Positions 48,101 through 57,779 of a DNA stretch of 64,000 nucleotides are shown here, in pieces (positions within the stretch are counted from its first letter, which is position 1; every line of letters starts with the position of its first letter). The position numbers and the translations under genes were made by a program. Source of the stretch: Candidatus Ichthyocystis sparus (GTDB taxonomy: Bacteria; Pseudomonadota; Gammaproteobacteria; Burkholderiales; 2013Ark19i); NCBI RefSeq assembly GCF_900078745.1, contig NZ_FKII01000049.1, positions 1-64,000 of the forward strand, given 5' to 3'. The notes under the pieces were generated by a model. The model saw only the letters and a list, made by a program, of their open reading frames with translations, did no database searches and was not told the origin of the DNA.

Positions 48101-48946
48101 TTTAACTGCCAATCCTACTTTTTTTGTCTCAGAAACATACTGAGAATTGGAATTAACATACCAATCTACACATTCACGCGGCTTTAAAATAGCTGCATTA
48201 TCAATATAAGCACTTACGGTACTATTGGGGTTAGAAGCATGAGTTTGCCTAATAAGGGAAAAAAGAGAATATTTATCCTGATTGCCGTCGATTATCCAAG
48301 ATGCATTAAATATTTTGTGTCTACAATGCTCAGAATTAGCTTGTGCAAACATAAGAAGCTCAGCATCTGTGGCAGACCTTCCCCAAGATTTATAAAGTTT
48401 AGAAAGTATATCTATCTCAGCAGAATCCAGGCACAGGCCGTAGCTATTGGATGCATATTTAACAGAATCGATATCATTTTCAATGTAGTTAAGAGTTCTA
48501 TGAGAACCAGCATCGAATAGCTGTAATATGCTATTGTAATCATAGAGCATAACCTGAGTCATAGGATCAAAGAGTAGAATCTTATGTTCTAACTCGACAA
48601 TAGGATATTCAGGTTTAAATAAAACTACCCCTCTTTCTATACGTATTATTTCATGGAAGCCGCAATTATGAACGAGTTGTGTTGCCTTTGATGACCATGG
48701 GGATATGCTTCCCAAACGTGGCAAAACAAAGCACCATAAATCGGTTTTTGATGATGGTAAAAATTCTTCCTTAATGTCAAAAATAGAGTGTAGTCTTTTT
48801 TCTTTACTGGAATCAATTTTATCCTTAAAAAGTACAAGATAAAGTGGATAAGATTTGATGTATGAAGACAAACTGGCAGGAAAAGAGCTAGGCAAAGGCA
48901 AACTACAACTGCCTAACATAATGCGCAATACTGGCTTATAAAACAT
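45059..48946 (-). CDS. purL: Phosphoribosylformylglycinamidine synthase
   Basis: Large single-chain enzyme of purine synthesis (1295 residues, near the proteobacterial norm). Visible parts: the N-terminal domain; AQANSEHCRHKIFNASW, then VETHNHPT in the FGAM synthase part; IRDESASGRGG; GGMGSV; SIHDVGAGGLANAVPEI; the second half with VGKDSLSMS; and a C-terminal glutaminase with the nucleophile in LGVCNGCQM and the His/Glu pair in MPHPERLFNP. It ends CKNTPH. The last ~100 bases are copied twice downstream. Together with purN, guaB and guaA it shows that purines are made de novo. Confidence 0.96.
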   Translation of the reverse strand: MFYKPVLRIMLGSCSLPLPSSFPASLSSYIKSYPLYLVLFKDKIDSSKEKRLHSIFDIKEEFLPSSKTDLWCFVLPRLGSISPWSSKATQLVHNCGFHEIIRIERGVVLFKPEYPIVELEHKILLFDPMTQVMLYDYNSILQLFDAGSHRTLNYIENDIDSVKYASNSYGLCLDSAEIDILSKLYKSWGRSATDAELLMFAQANSEHCRHKIFNASWIIDGNQDKYSLFSLIRQTHASNPNSTVSAYIDNAAILKPRECVDWYVNSNSQYVSETKKVGLAVKVETHNHPTLMEPFSGAATGCGGEIRDESASGRGGFPLAGLCGFSVSNLRIPNCNRHWELKESSVLSPHMSTAWEIMINAPIGASSFNNEFGRPNLCGYFRSFEQIVSNTYYGYYKPIMIAGGMGSVRESNFHKKNISPGDLIIQLGGLGYLIGLGGGSASSFSAGQNTEQIDFSSVQRSNPEMQRRAQEVINYCSALERNPILSIHDVGAGGLANAVPEIVYSSNKGAICNISDIPVGEDGLSPAEIWCNESQERYVLVIHPDDIDIFRSICNRESCPYSVIGKVVDDQTIVLKDDNSSTTPVNFPLKDLLSSEASKKTITTCASRRQYTVLNPVNCNDYSLQDIATEVLRHPTVADKSFLITIGDRTVGGLVYQDQMVGPWQIPVADCSIITSSFNDCSGYAMSMGERSPIAIISPASSARMAISESLTNIVSSVYCNLSSLVLSANWMADFDLEGQDLALREAVEAASSFCCNLNISIPVGKDSLSMSVHKGADRVSSPVTLISSAFAPIDDVRSALTPLLARDDDTDLLLIDLGHGKNRLGNSIFAQITSQIGNEVPDCDDPEDIVRLFSVIKVLKENKLLFSYHDRSDGGLFVTVAEMLFASHIGIDLNIDPLCYDHSITDVDWMDVKPDFLKGPFEDKIVSALFNEELGSVIQTSKSNRKQVWSILRSHGLSVCTHTIGSININHNKLRIYRSSKCIFSEERPLLHKVWSEVSYEISKHRDDPVCAKSALDLILEEERTRLFIKASNNKAATVLPQTRPAVAILREQGSNGQREMAAAFQYVGFDAFDVTMNDLLNSSVNLRKYRGLAVVGGFSYGDVPFAGRGWAHTILSNDYLRKVFQEFFARPDTFSLGVCNGCQMLSQISSLIPGTDLWPIFETNKSRRFEARLVMTKVIESPSIFFDGMTDSCFPTIVSHAEGRASRKDASIVCLRYINGIGEEDDAYPLNPNGSFRGNTGFTSEDGSVTILMPHPERLFNPFQTSWGSSDSSFAPWADFFANAYSWCKNTPH

Positions 48947-49327
48947 AGCTGTTACACAACCTTAAACCTAAATTAAGCAGAATCTTATGGAGAAACACCT
49001 CCCCCTAAAAAAACAGGTGAAGGTGAGGTAAAATACAAAATTGGATCACCGATGAATTCGGCATAATAGTACGTTGTAATGTTATCAGGTTTATAAGAAA
49101 GTCGTCAGAGTAAAAAAATCGCACCTTGCGCGCTCAAGAAGGTACAATTAGACATGGGTAAAGCAGCTTAGTTCTCAAATTAGAGTCACAAATGTCTTCC
49201 ACTAGCAGAAAACTAACAGATAATACTCCATGAAATCTTAATTTAATCAAGGAAGAGTGGTGAGTAACTCACATTTACCGAAGCTAAGGTTAATACTGTA
49301 TGAAATCCAATATTAATCATGCCATTA
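48947..49327. other. Intergenic with a 28-bp direct repeat
   Basis: It should include the purL promoter. A 28-base direct repeat is seen at 49221-49248 and 49291-49318 (TAATACTNNATGAAATC and following), 70 bases apart. CACCTCCCCC...CAGGTGAAGGTGAGG near 48997-49030 could form a weak hairpin. Confidence 0.5.
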
Positions 49328-50896
49328 CTAATTATCCGCAACAACATAATCACCATCGGGCGCTACACCACCATTGGAAGCAAAAAATACGGACATTTCT
49401 ATCTCTTCGCCAAAATCACCTGAATGAGTCTGATTACTAGAACAACCTGCAACTGGAGTACTGGTTACCAAATGCGGAACACCGGCAACTAATTTTAACA
49501 GGGCTCTTTTACGTCTAGGAGTTGACATGGCAAGCACAGAAGAAGAAAAAGACCCATCAGTAACGTCCAAGCTACTTATCCCACCGCGACCAAGCACCTC
49601 ACTAGAAAAAATCTCCTCCCCATCGCTTCCCTCATCTACAGAAACTTCGAGATACTCGCTTACGTCATCCACATCTTCATTACCAGACTCCCCGTTACTC
49701 AATGAGGTCAAAGCTGTCTCTTGAAGGAGTGTATTCATAACCTGCATACTTCTATAGTACAACTTTTTCTTGGTATAGGAACGTCTCAAACAATAAAAAG
49801 CAACACCAGAAAAAACAGTCACCACCGCAGACATAATACACAGAACTATCGGCAAATGTCTCTCATCATGTACATCAGCATCACCTACAGTTGTACCAAC
49901 GGGCAGAGTAGGAGCAGTCACATTAAGCATTGAATCAGTAATATTCAACCCAGTAGAGTTTGTAGGAAAAGTAACATTAAGTAAATCAATGGTAGGTAAA
50001 GTGGTAGCTGTAGCAACAGCAGTAGCAATAATTTCAGTGACAGCAGGAACTTCAAGGGCTTCAAAACAACCCTTTGCTTTAGGTACAAAATTTGCGTACA
50101 GAGACATACAGAGGCTCCTAGCAACAGCACTATAACTCGTAGAATCCGTTTTTGGGGCAGAATAGGCAAATTCTTTGGCTGTTGCAACAGCAGTATTTAA
50201 ACATACGGCAGCTCTTGCATGCCTTGCAAGCACTGAAGACATAAGCCCACTATCTCCACATGCATCAACTCCTTCATCGTAATCATCCTCTTCTTCATTA
50301 CCTATATCGCCGATACCCGCAATCTTACTCAAGCAATTAATGAACATCCACCAGTGTTCCATATCCGATTGCTCACTAGACACGTGTCCATCTGTAACAT
50401 TACTGCTGGAATAAACTTGTTCCACAATCTTAGACATAACATCATTAGTATCTTTAGGAACATCAGAACCACAAGCATTTCCACCCTGAGAATCAAGTCT
50501 AGGTAAAAACTTACAAATATCAGCCAAAGAGACCCCACAAGAATAGCGAAATGCACTTATCAAGAAATTTAGAGCACAAAAAGACTGGCTAGTAGCAATA
50601 ACTTCGGCGCCAGAACCCGATACACTACTACCGATAGCACCTTCTACTAGGTTAGTTAGACAGTAAAGCAACATTGGCACACTACAGGACTGCAAAATGG
50701 AAGAGGCTACATAGCGAGAAGCAGAGAAACTCGTAGGAGAGCTCGATTTACTCTCAACAAAACCACCCGCCGGCACACATTCAGACCCCAGCTGAGATAC
50801 AGACTTAAGAACAAACTCAGAGGATTTTACAGGACTCATGGTGGTGGGGAAGACTAATCCTACGTAATAGGACAAACTACTAAAAACGCCCCTCAT
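49328..50896 (-). CDS. Hypothetical single-TM protein (522 aa)
   Basis: Not recognised. Residues 1-20 are mildly hydrophobic (SSLSYYVGLVF). Residues 60-300 are Ala/Ser/Cys-rich and partly helical with an acidic insert (EEEDDYDEGVD at 201-211). Several N-x-T/S sites occur at 307-327. A membrane segment at 348-370 (LPIVLCIMSAVVTVFSGVAF) is followed by a basic stretch (RRSYTKKK) and an acidic, Ser-rich tail of about 145 residues. The plan (N-terminal part outside, one TM, acidic tail inside) recalls the array proteins, but sequence similarity is not visible. The start could also be ATG 50839; GAGG stands nine bases before the first ATG. Confidence 0.72.
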   Translation of the reverse strand: MRGVFSSLSYYVGLVFPTTMSPVKSSEFVLKSVSQLGSECVPAGGFVESKSSSPTSFSASRYVASSILQSCSVPMLLYCLTNLVEGAIGSSVSGSGAEVIATSQSFCALNFLISAFRYSCGVSLADICKFLPRLDSQGGNACGSDVPKDTNDVMSKIVEQVYSSSNVTDGHVSSEQSDMEHWWMFINCLSKIAGIGDIGNEEEDDYDEGVDACGDSGLMSSVLARHARAAVCLNTAVATAKEFAYSAPKTDSTSYSAVARSLCMSLYANFVPKAKGCFEALEVPAVTEIIATAVATATTLPTIDLLNVTFPTNSTGLNITDSMLNVTAPTLPVGTTVGDADVHDERHLPIVLCIMSAVVTVFSGVAFYCLRRSYTKKKLYYRSMQVMNTLLQETALTSLSNGESGNEDVDDVSEYLEVSVDEGSDGEEIFSSEVLGRGGISSLDVTDGSFSSSVLAMSTPRRKRALLKLVAGVPHLVTSTPVAGCSSNQTHSGDFGEEIEMSVFFASNGGVAPDGDYVVADN

Positions 50897-52435
50897 TAGC
50901 TACATCCTCATCACTCATTATTGTTAACTAGCTAACAATAAAACTAAAGCTATCGGGCAACAAGACCTCAACCAGAGCCAAGAATACCATCTTTGCGATC
51001 GAAACCGCCCAAAAATCAAGTCACCCGGGGATAAAAAACATCATCGCTATTTCAATCGTGACACGCAAAAATCACGCCCACATGATGGCAATATACATGA
51101 TAAAAGCTTAAACAAAAATCAACTTTTATATACTAAAATAAAAACTAACTCACCAAACAAAAAACAATTATTTCTATGCTAAATAATCCATATAAACAAG
51201 TACATATAAACGGTAGTTTAGTTCACTAGGGCATTACCATAACAAGCTGCAAGATTTTAAAATATTTGTATGATAAATTTGATAAAAATAAAGTTAGCAT
51301 TATAAATAAATAACAGTAAAAATACCTATAAATAACACAACAAAAATATAAATACCTTATAGAGAGAGACGTAATATCAACGTAGACTCTTTACAAAATC
51401 AATAAAATTACCAAATTATATTAGCCACATAGCACAACAGGCATAACAAATTATATTAAATGCATATATGATATGCCACAATTATATGATCATTTTTCAT
51501 ACGTAGCATCTCACATCTTTTATGCAGGGTAACGGCAGCGCTAATCATAATAATATCAGTAGAATTTATAGCACTCATTATAGATGAGTGCATCATATAT
51601 GCACAGAAGTTGAAACATTAATTAATGCTTCGACAATGGTATTTAGCAGGAAATAGTGATATCTATTATGGGTATAATGATAGTTAATAATTACACAAAT
51701 ATTAAATTTAATTAATTTATATGTCATACTACATATCCGACTAGCAACATCTAGGGCGTCAAGAACTACTCTATTTTAAAAGATGTAAGGCCCATGTTGG
51801 AGCTACTGCTTGCAAAATTTCTGTACGTACTAAAGATTATAATGCTTATATCCTAAATATCAAGTACCTTAATAATTACTAAAATAATAACAAGCATAAA
51901 TGATCATGTAATAATGTATGGTGAAAAAAATTATTATCTACATTACAAATGTGCATCATGGGATTAAAGAAACCAATGACATCAATAGGTAACATTAAAT
52001 GCTGAATCTATTTTCAGTAAATATGTACAATCGATGACAACTCTTTCTGTAAGAGCAATAGGTTAAACCACCAAATTAATACAAATCATTCTAAAGATGG
52101 TAAAAAAATCCAAAAGCCGCTATCCTTGATAGCATAGGAATAGTATGAAGCAAAAACGAAAACATTATTAAATAATGGATGAAAAGCAATGACAATAATA
52201 AAAACAAATTTATTATATAAGCAAACAATTACTTGTATAGAGTTAGAGTTAATTAATAGAGCAACAAAATAGCAATGAAAACGCTAAAACAGAACCTAAT
52301 TCTACAGAAATCAAGCCCAAACAAAAAAATAAAATTTTTTAAATTAAAAATCAATTGCATCTAGTATGAAAAAACAAAAGTACCGCTAACACACTAGATC
52401 AGCACAAAAACAAACATAAGGTGTCTGGACAGTAC
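50897..52435. other. Long AT-rich intergenic, no gene seen
   Basis: About 1.5 kb with no supported frame on either strand. A palindrome-like ATTTATAGCACTCATTATAG region with TGAGTGCATCATA sits near 51560-51600. The region may be decayed accessory DNA. Confidence 0.45.
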
Positions 52436-52846
52436 TTACCAGTACATGCTGAAAAAGTACTGCCCATAATCCGGATAAAAAACACCTTCCCTTAAGAATA
52501 AACCACCTGATCTGGGGCAATTATACATCACCATAATGCAAGATGACACACAAACAACCATAACAAACAAATTAAGCAACATCAAACATCTCTTAGATAG
52601 TTCATCCATTTTATCAGGTGATAATGCGCGCGATCTTATTATGTAAAAAGAGCACAATAGAGCTACAAAAGCAGAAACAAAAACCAAGAATAGCCAATTC
52701 AGACCCACAACAAAGCACAAAAGCAAAAAAAGAGACAAAGATCCTATAGTAACAGCCCACAGAAAAATAGCTCCTGTGAGAAAAAAAAATCCCAAAACAG
52801 CTCCGCACAACAACATTAAAATAGATATCAAACTAAGCAAAATCAC
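52436..52846 (-). CDS. Hypothetical membrane protein, about 4 TM (136 aa)
   Basis: Very hydrophobic. Segments lie at about 3-25 (LLSLISILMLLCGAVLGFFF), 26-48, 49-72 and 88-108, with one short charged loop (RSRALSPDKMDELSKR). The C-terminus is polar (SGGLFLREGVFYPDYGQYFF). No family recognised. It lies 86 bases downstream of the Mth938-like gene on the same strand. Confidence 0.6.
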   Translation of the reverse strand: MILLSLISILMLLCGAVLGFFFLTGAIFLWAVTIGSLSLFLLLCFVVGLNWLFLVFVSAFVALLCSFYIIRSRALSPDKMDELSKRCLMLLNLFVMVVCVSSCIMVMYNCPRSGGLFLREGVFYPDYGQYFFSMYW

Positions 52847-52932
52847 TATAACCCTCCTGGACTGAGTAGAGAAAAGGCCAATGAATAAACGGTATTATAA
52901 TAAATAAAATTATCCATTACCACATTATAACT

Positions 52933-53301
52933 CTAAGGAAAAAGCACAGCACACACCCGACGATTCTCAGACGAAAGAATATTAAATGTTCTACAAGCAG
53001 ATTGTGTAGGCATAATTTCAAAAAATAGTTTATGCTCAACAATCTTATTGGCAAGATCAAAATTATCAATAGATACATCTTTGCCAGTACCCCATAGCAA
53101 TACTTCCAACTCATACTCTTTTAAAAAAAGGAAGCTGTTTTCAGTAAGCACACCTCCCCCATCATGTGGCCAATTTAGTGGAGTGCATGTAGAAAAGACA
53201 CAAACAGGAAAGATGTATTCAGAACCATTAACAACAACGGTGCTGTCGTTGTAGGATGAAATGGTATATGTTCTTAGGTCATTGTCGCAATGAAAATACA
53301 T
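52933..53301 (-). CDS. Mth938-like (DUF498) protein
   Basis: The family includes mitochondrial complex I assembly factor NDUFAF3 and bacterial proteins of unclear role. Visible: SSYNDSTVVVNGSEYIFPV near the start, EVLLWGTGKDV (66-76, the GTG turn), the FFEIMPTQSACRTFNILSSE block (93-112) and NRRVCAVLF at the end. These are the conserved family positions (E-x-M-x-T-x-x-A-C-R-T-[FY]-N). 122 residues, typical. Whether it acts on an NADH dehydrogenase here is not known. Confidence 0.82.
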   Translation of the reverse strand: MYFHCDNDLRTYTISSYNDSTVVVNGSEYIFPVCVFSTCTPLNWPHDGGGVLTENSFLFLKEYELEVLLWGTGKDVSIDNFDLANKIVEHKLFFEIMPTQSACRTFNILSSENRRVCAVLFP

Positions 53302-53365
53302 TCACCATAAGCCTCATTTTATTAACCTTTTACAAAATTAAGTTAAAGCATACTCCCTAACTGGG

Positions 53366-53971
53366 TTAAGTTGTTCCGGGTAATCTATGTAGATTAACTG
53401 CGTACTTACCCTCTTCATAAGCAAGAAAGGCTAGAACAGACAACGAGAATGCGATACCAGACAAAGTACCAACAAAAGCAATGCACTCTACGATTCCTTT
53501 AGATGAAAACTTATCAATACCACCACTGTCAAAAAACACACATAATGAAAAAATCATGGAAGCAAATATCAGAATAGCAACCAACAAAGCAACAAACATT
53601 GCACCCTGGGTGATTTGCCTATCACACGGATGGACTATTCTGCTTTGTACAGAACGAGCGTTCCTTTTTATACATTCTTGTGCTAGGGCATAACCAATAC
53701 CGTACATACCCCCACCATTACCATTATCGTATCCAATAGAACAAAAAGACCCACTGCGTGATATTATTGCGTTTTCATCATCGTGTGATTGTGACACAAT
53801 TTCGACTGGATTATCTTTACACCCTAAATCTGATGAATCGGTGCATAATTCCAGATCCTCAGAGTTGTCACTCCTGCTAGCGCCAATAAAAGGTAAGGTG
53901 GACACTCCCCCTCCTGTTCTTCGTAAAGTTTTTAGGGCCTGCACGTACGGGCAATCTAACTTCATGTGCAC
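53366..53971 (-). CDS. Hypothetical protein with two C-terminal TM helices (201 aa)
   Basis: The N-terminal 120 residues are soluble, with acidic and Gly-rich stretches (GYDNGNGGGMYGIGYA). Two membrane segments follow at about 127-150 (AMFVALLVAILIFASMIFSL) and 164-188 (CIAFVGTLSGIAFSLSVLAF). The short loop and close TM pair resemble a bilobed hydrophobic hairpin. No family recognised. It lies between hemF and the Mth938-like gene on the same strand. Confidence 0.65.
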   Translation of the reverse strand: MHMKLDCPYVQALKTLRRTGGGVSTLPFIGASRSDNSEDLELCTDSSDLGCKDNPVEIVSQSHDDENAIISRSGSFCSIGYDNGNGGGMYGIGYALAQECIKRNARSVQSRIVHPCDRQITQGAMFVALLVAILIFASMIFSLCVFFDSGGIDKFSSKGIVECIAFVGTLSGIAFSLSVLAFLAYEEGKYAVNLHRLPGTT

Positions 53972-54044
53972 AAAGGCAAAGCATCTCTACCAAATTAGTA
54001 GTAGCAGTAGCACATTTTCTGTTACACTTACATCTCTATTGCAT

Positions 54045-54974
54045 TCAATCTATCCATGATCTAGGCTTCAGGAAAGTAGTGTATAGATCTTCCTCTGGTG
54101 AAGAAGGAAGTATATCATAGCCGTACTTCCACTTTACTGATGGTGGCATAGAAATTAGTATCGACTCAATCCTACCTCCTGATTGCAAGCCAAATGCCGT
54201 ACCGCGGTCCCAGAGTAAGTTAAACTCCGCATAACGACCACGTCGATAAAGTTGGAAATCACGCTCCCTATCAGAGTATGGAAGCACATGCCGCCTCTCA
54301 ACTATAGGAGCATAGGCATCAAAAAAGCCTTTCCCCACCGCCTCAAGCAAGCCGATAGACGATTCTAAGGTAGAACAATTAAAGTCATCAAAGAATATAC
54401 CTCCTATTCCTCTAGGCTCCTTTCGATGTTTTAAAAAAAAGTACCCGTCGCAGTTTTCTTTAAACTTTGGATACAGGTCACCAAACGGCTGTAGAATATT
54501 TTTACAAACAGAATGAAAGTGTCGTGCATCATCCATAAAGCCGTAATAAGGAGTCATATCCATCCCCCCCCCTATCCACCAAGTAACTCCATCTGCAAAT
54601 GAGCATGTATTCTCATCTAATGGTGAAGTAGTGCCATACGGGTATGCACAAAACAACCTAACATTCATATGCGCAGTAGGAGCATACGGGTTCCATGGAT
54701 GCAATACTGATGATACACCTGTTGCAAAAAATTGCTGACCCTCAACGTGCTTTCTAGAAACAGTAGCAGATGATGGAAGAAAACGTCCGTAAACCGACGA
54801 AAAATTTATACCTCCACCCTCAAAAATTTTGGAGCCCTCGAATACACATGACTCACCTCCGCCACCTTCTTCTCTAACCCAAGTATCTCTTCTAAAAATG
54901 CTTTGTGCTATGCCCTCAAACAATGAGACCAAGTATTCATGGACGCATTTAAGTCTATTTTGTAAATACAACAT
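54045..54974 (-). CDS. hemF: Oxygen-dependent coproporphyrinogen III oxidase
   Basis: Heme pathway step before protoporphyrinogen; needs O2. Conserved blocks: FEGGGINFSSVYG, VSSVLHPWNPYAPTAHMNVR (catalytic His102), WWIGGGMDMTPYYGF (132-146), LKHRKEPRGIGGIFFDDF (181-198) and RRGRYAEFNLLWDRGTAFGL near the end. The 309-residue length is normal. The enzyme implies aerobic or microaerobic life. Confidence 0.96.
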   Translation of the reverse strand: MLYLQNRLKCVHEYLVSLFEGIAQSIFRRDTWVREEGGGGESCVFEGSKIFEGGGINFSSVYGRFLPSSATVSRKHVEGQQFFATGVSSVLHPWNPYAPTAHMNVRLFCAYPYGTTSPLDENTCSFADGVTWWIGGGMDMTPYYGFMDDARHFHSVCKNILQPFGDLYPKFKENCDGYFFLKHRKEPRGIGGIFFDDFNCSTLESSIGLLEAVGKGFFDAYAPIVERRHVLPYSDRERDFQLYRRGRYAEFNLLWDRGTAFGLQSGGRIESILISMPPSVKWKYGYDILPSSPEEDLYTTFLKPRSWID

Positions 54975-56621
54975 CCAGTAAATTTTCCCCTAATAGAATG
55001 TAAATAAAGAAATCTAATTAGATTATTATCTTATTCAAAAAAACAAATTTCACGTGAACTACATGTTATTACAGTATTGTATATAGTACAAACAACAGCA
55101 AAATTAACAATAAATAATTATAATTATATAGTAAGTAACAAAACAAAGTACATTTGCAACAAAGTAATTATGGTGACTAATTTTACTATTTAGTGATTTA
55201 CTTTTACTTCTTGCATATCATTTTTTTCAAACCTAAACTTTAGTGTTGTAATAATGACATTTGTATACTTACTAAGTTGTATATTTTACGTAAAATATTA
55301 TAGATAAAAAAATATGTTTATACATGTTGCGAAATATCTACTTGATGTACTCATATATTATACGTCAAGTAAGATATTTATAGACAAAAGACGTATATGT
55401 TTATAGTAAAATAATCAGACATAGATAAACTTAATTTTTAAGGTGACATCAAACCATTGTGGCAATTGCTATATAATAAATACAAATCATAATAAATATC
55501 ATCACATATAAAAAATATGAACCAGATAAAATCACCTAACTTTCACATGTAATACGAGTTACAATGTTGGTCATACTTTACTACGTTGAGATCTTTATGG
55601 ATGAACTCTATCTACAATCATGTTATAACAAGCAAAAACGAGGAAAATACTAATCCAGAAGTTGTTAACAATACGGATCGGATAGGCCAAATGATTTTGA
55701 TTGTACATTAACCACGCACAAATTTATGTGAAACCAATGAAACTTGTGATAGAGCCGAAGAAGATCACACTATCTACAGATATCTTTTAATAGCTATGAC
55801 TGTAACACTTGTAGCAATAATATTAATACTAGCACTGATACTAACAACAGAAGGAAGAGACATAACTACAGGTATATCTAAGGTGGAATTAACATTTGCT
55901 TTAATTACATGTTATGCATATAAAAATATCTTTACTTGCAGGAGCAATTTATTTTGATAATTCATCAAAACATGAGTATCAAAAGATGTTAGCTAATCAA
56001 GATAATTCATAACATCAAGTTTCAACCAAAAACATAGGATGTGACATCTAGCAATAAAACAATAACAAATAAAAATCACCTTTTTATAATAGTATACAAA
56101 ATAACTGCAGGACATTAAATCTATATTAGATGCCATCTATAAAATTAGGTATAGATTTATTTCAACGATATATCACTAATTAAAATCTATCTTAAAGAAA
56201 TAATTATAATTAATTCATATAAAATATAACTATTAACATTATAAAAATGTAAGTTATTTTTAGTAAAAACACTAATAAATTTATGTAAGTCATTATGTAT
56301 GAGCAATAAACTAAAGGTAATATTACCTAGTACAAACAAAATTTATGCAAAACATGCAACTAAGATCTTGGAAATTTAAGAAAGTTGGTTCTTAGTTTGT
56401 CTGTTAATACTAGGTATTACACTTAGTTTATATACTCTAAAGAGATATTATGATGGTGTTTATGTCTATTTATATTTGTCTCTTCAGGTAGTATTATCTT
56501 GTACGTGGTGGTGAGAGATAGGGTTCACAAAAAAATTAATCTTAGCCTCTGTAGGTATAGTAATCCATTCACAAACTGTTCTTTTTTATGCAATAGCTGT
56601 AGCTAAAGTACGAGGACTATT
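54975..56621. other. Intergenic, 1.65 kb, with two membrane-gene relics
   Basis: No intact gene. From 55712 to 55956 one frame reads TCDRAEEDHTIYRYLLIAMT, then a hydrophobic stretch (VAIILILALIL) and ends in a stop, with no ATG ahead of it. A second open stretch near 56385-56510 reads LVCLLILGITLSLYTLKRYY and then meets a TGA. Both look like pieces of small membrane-protein genes like those that follow (56622, 57069). The assignment is tentative. Confidence 0.45.
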
Positions 56622-57005
56622 ATGCCTAATTTGGTTACTCCAGGTTGGAGTTCACCTTACGGAGAAGATAATGTTAGACTGTTGGATGATGACGTTGGTT
56701 GCAACTCTGGCGATGTGGATGGGAATGATAGTGCAGTTCGAGAATTAGAAGCATCTACCGCAAATAGTGACGTTGTTTGTATAGCTCAAATGAGTAGAAG
56801 ATCTTCTATGACTGCATCTTGTAGAAAGATACTAATATCTATCATAGTAACAACTGTTTTACTAATGTTAGTAGCTGCGCTTATGACTTTAATGTATTAT
56901 TTTAGTAGTAACATAACGGTACTTATATTATGTGTAATTGGATTAAGTTTATTACTATCTATGTTATTGGCATTGCGTGAATTTTATAGTCCTATATTGC
57001 TGTAG
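56622..57005 (+). CDS. Hypothetical two-TM protein (127 aa)
   Basis: Residues 1-65 are acidic and polar (GEDNVRLLDDDVGCNSGDVD). Two membrane segments follow at about 69-92 (ILISIIVTTVLLMLVAALMT) and 97-120 (NITVLILCVIGLSLLLSMLL), separated by a few residues, then a short end. This close hairpin after a hydrophilic N-terminus is a bilobed pattern like that of inclusion-membrane proteins in other intracellular bacteria. No sequence family recognised. Sixty-three bases before the next gene. Confidence 0.62.
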   Translation: MPNLVTPGWSSPYGEDNVRLLDDDVGCNSGDVDGNDSAVRELEASTANSDVVCIAQMSRRSSMTASCRKILISIIVTTVLLMLVAALMTLMYYFSSNITVLILCVIGLSLLLSMLLALREFYSPILL

Positions 57006-57068
57006 ATATGTATTATTAATCAATTATTTTATTTATATTGCATAGTAATACTACTTAAGGTTAGGATC

Positions 57069-57377
57069 ATGAATAACAAGATTATAGATGGCATGAGGAA
57101 CAGATTAAGACATGGCATAGAAAATGGAGTTGTTGTATGTATGGTACCTAACAAAAATAAATTTTCTATACAGTGGTGGTTGTTGACACTCTGGTGGGCA
57201 TCATTAACGTTTGTATCCGTGGGGATCGTTAGTTTCTATTTGCGTAAGATACATGATCACTATAACCCACTTAAAGGATCATCTCAATCCTATCAGGTAA
57301 GTTATATAAGAGCCGATAGAAGCAGACGCCAACTTGCGGTATTTGCAGGAGCAGCTGCAATCGCTTATCTATCATAA
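57069..57377 (+). CDS. Hypothetical small membrane protein (102 aa)
   Basis: A basic N-terminus (MRNRLRHGIENG), one clear membrane segment at about 37-60 (WWLLTLWWASLTFVSVGIVS), a polar region with Arg residues, and a weakly hydrophobic end (LAVFAGAAAIAYLS). AAGG lies eight bases before the ATG. Probably co-transcribed with the gene at 56622. No function assignable. Confidence 0.6.
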   Translation: MNNKIIDGMRNRLRHGIENGVVVCMVPNKNKFSIQWWLLTLWWASLTFVSVGIVSFYLRKIHDHYNPLKGSSQSYQVSYIRADRSRRQLAVFAGAAAIAYLS

Positions 57378-57587
57378 AATACTTTTGAGGTACGAAATTA
57401 CAATTGCAATAAAGCTTTTTTATGTTTTTAATTAAGATCTAAAACATAAATTAAATTATTAGTACAGTTATGTACAATCAATAATCATACACTACATAAT
57501 CAGTAGTATCATACGATAATCAGAGCTATTTTGTAACAATATGAGATAACATGAAATACTAATATCATGCAGGCGATAATTCAATAT

Positions 57588-57779
57588 TTAATTGTTGGTC
57601 ATTACAGCTGAGAATCCACTATCAATTAAATATTTAGACAGCAACATAACAGCTTCCGTGAGCAAAAATAAAGAATATCTTCCTAGTAAATATACCTCGG
57701 ACTTCGGTTCCATTAGACAAAGATAAGACTGACGCACAAAACGCTGGTCATAGCAGTATAAACACCAACAGTAAGTCAA
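57588..57779 (-). pseudogene. Conserved frame remnant in the repeat unit (63 codons)
   Basis: The reverse strand reads RYSLFLLTEAVMLLSKYLID and then SGFSAVMTNN, stop. In the second repeat unit (about 60608-60705) the same frame reads RYSLFFLTEAGMLLYKYLID and SGLSAVVTNN, stop. The conserved stop and mild changes suggest a former coding end. The parts upstream differ because of the 340-base insertion or deletion. Probably the tail of a lost gene. Confidence 0.4.

Noticed and set aside
54045-54974. hemN-type oxidase
   Set aside because: No radical-SAM Cys motif; all blocks are those of the oxygen-dependent HemF.
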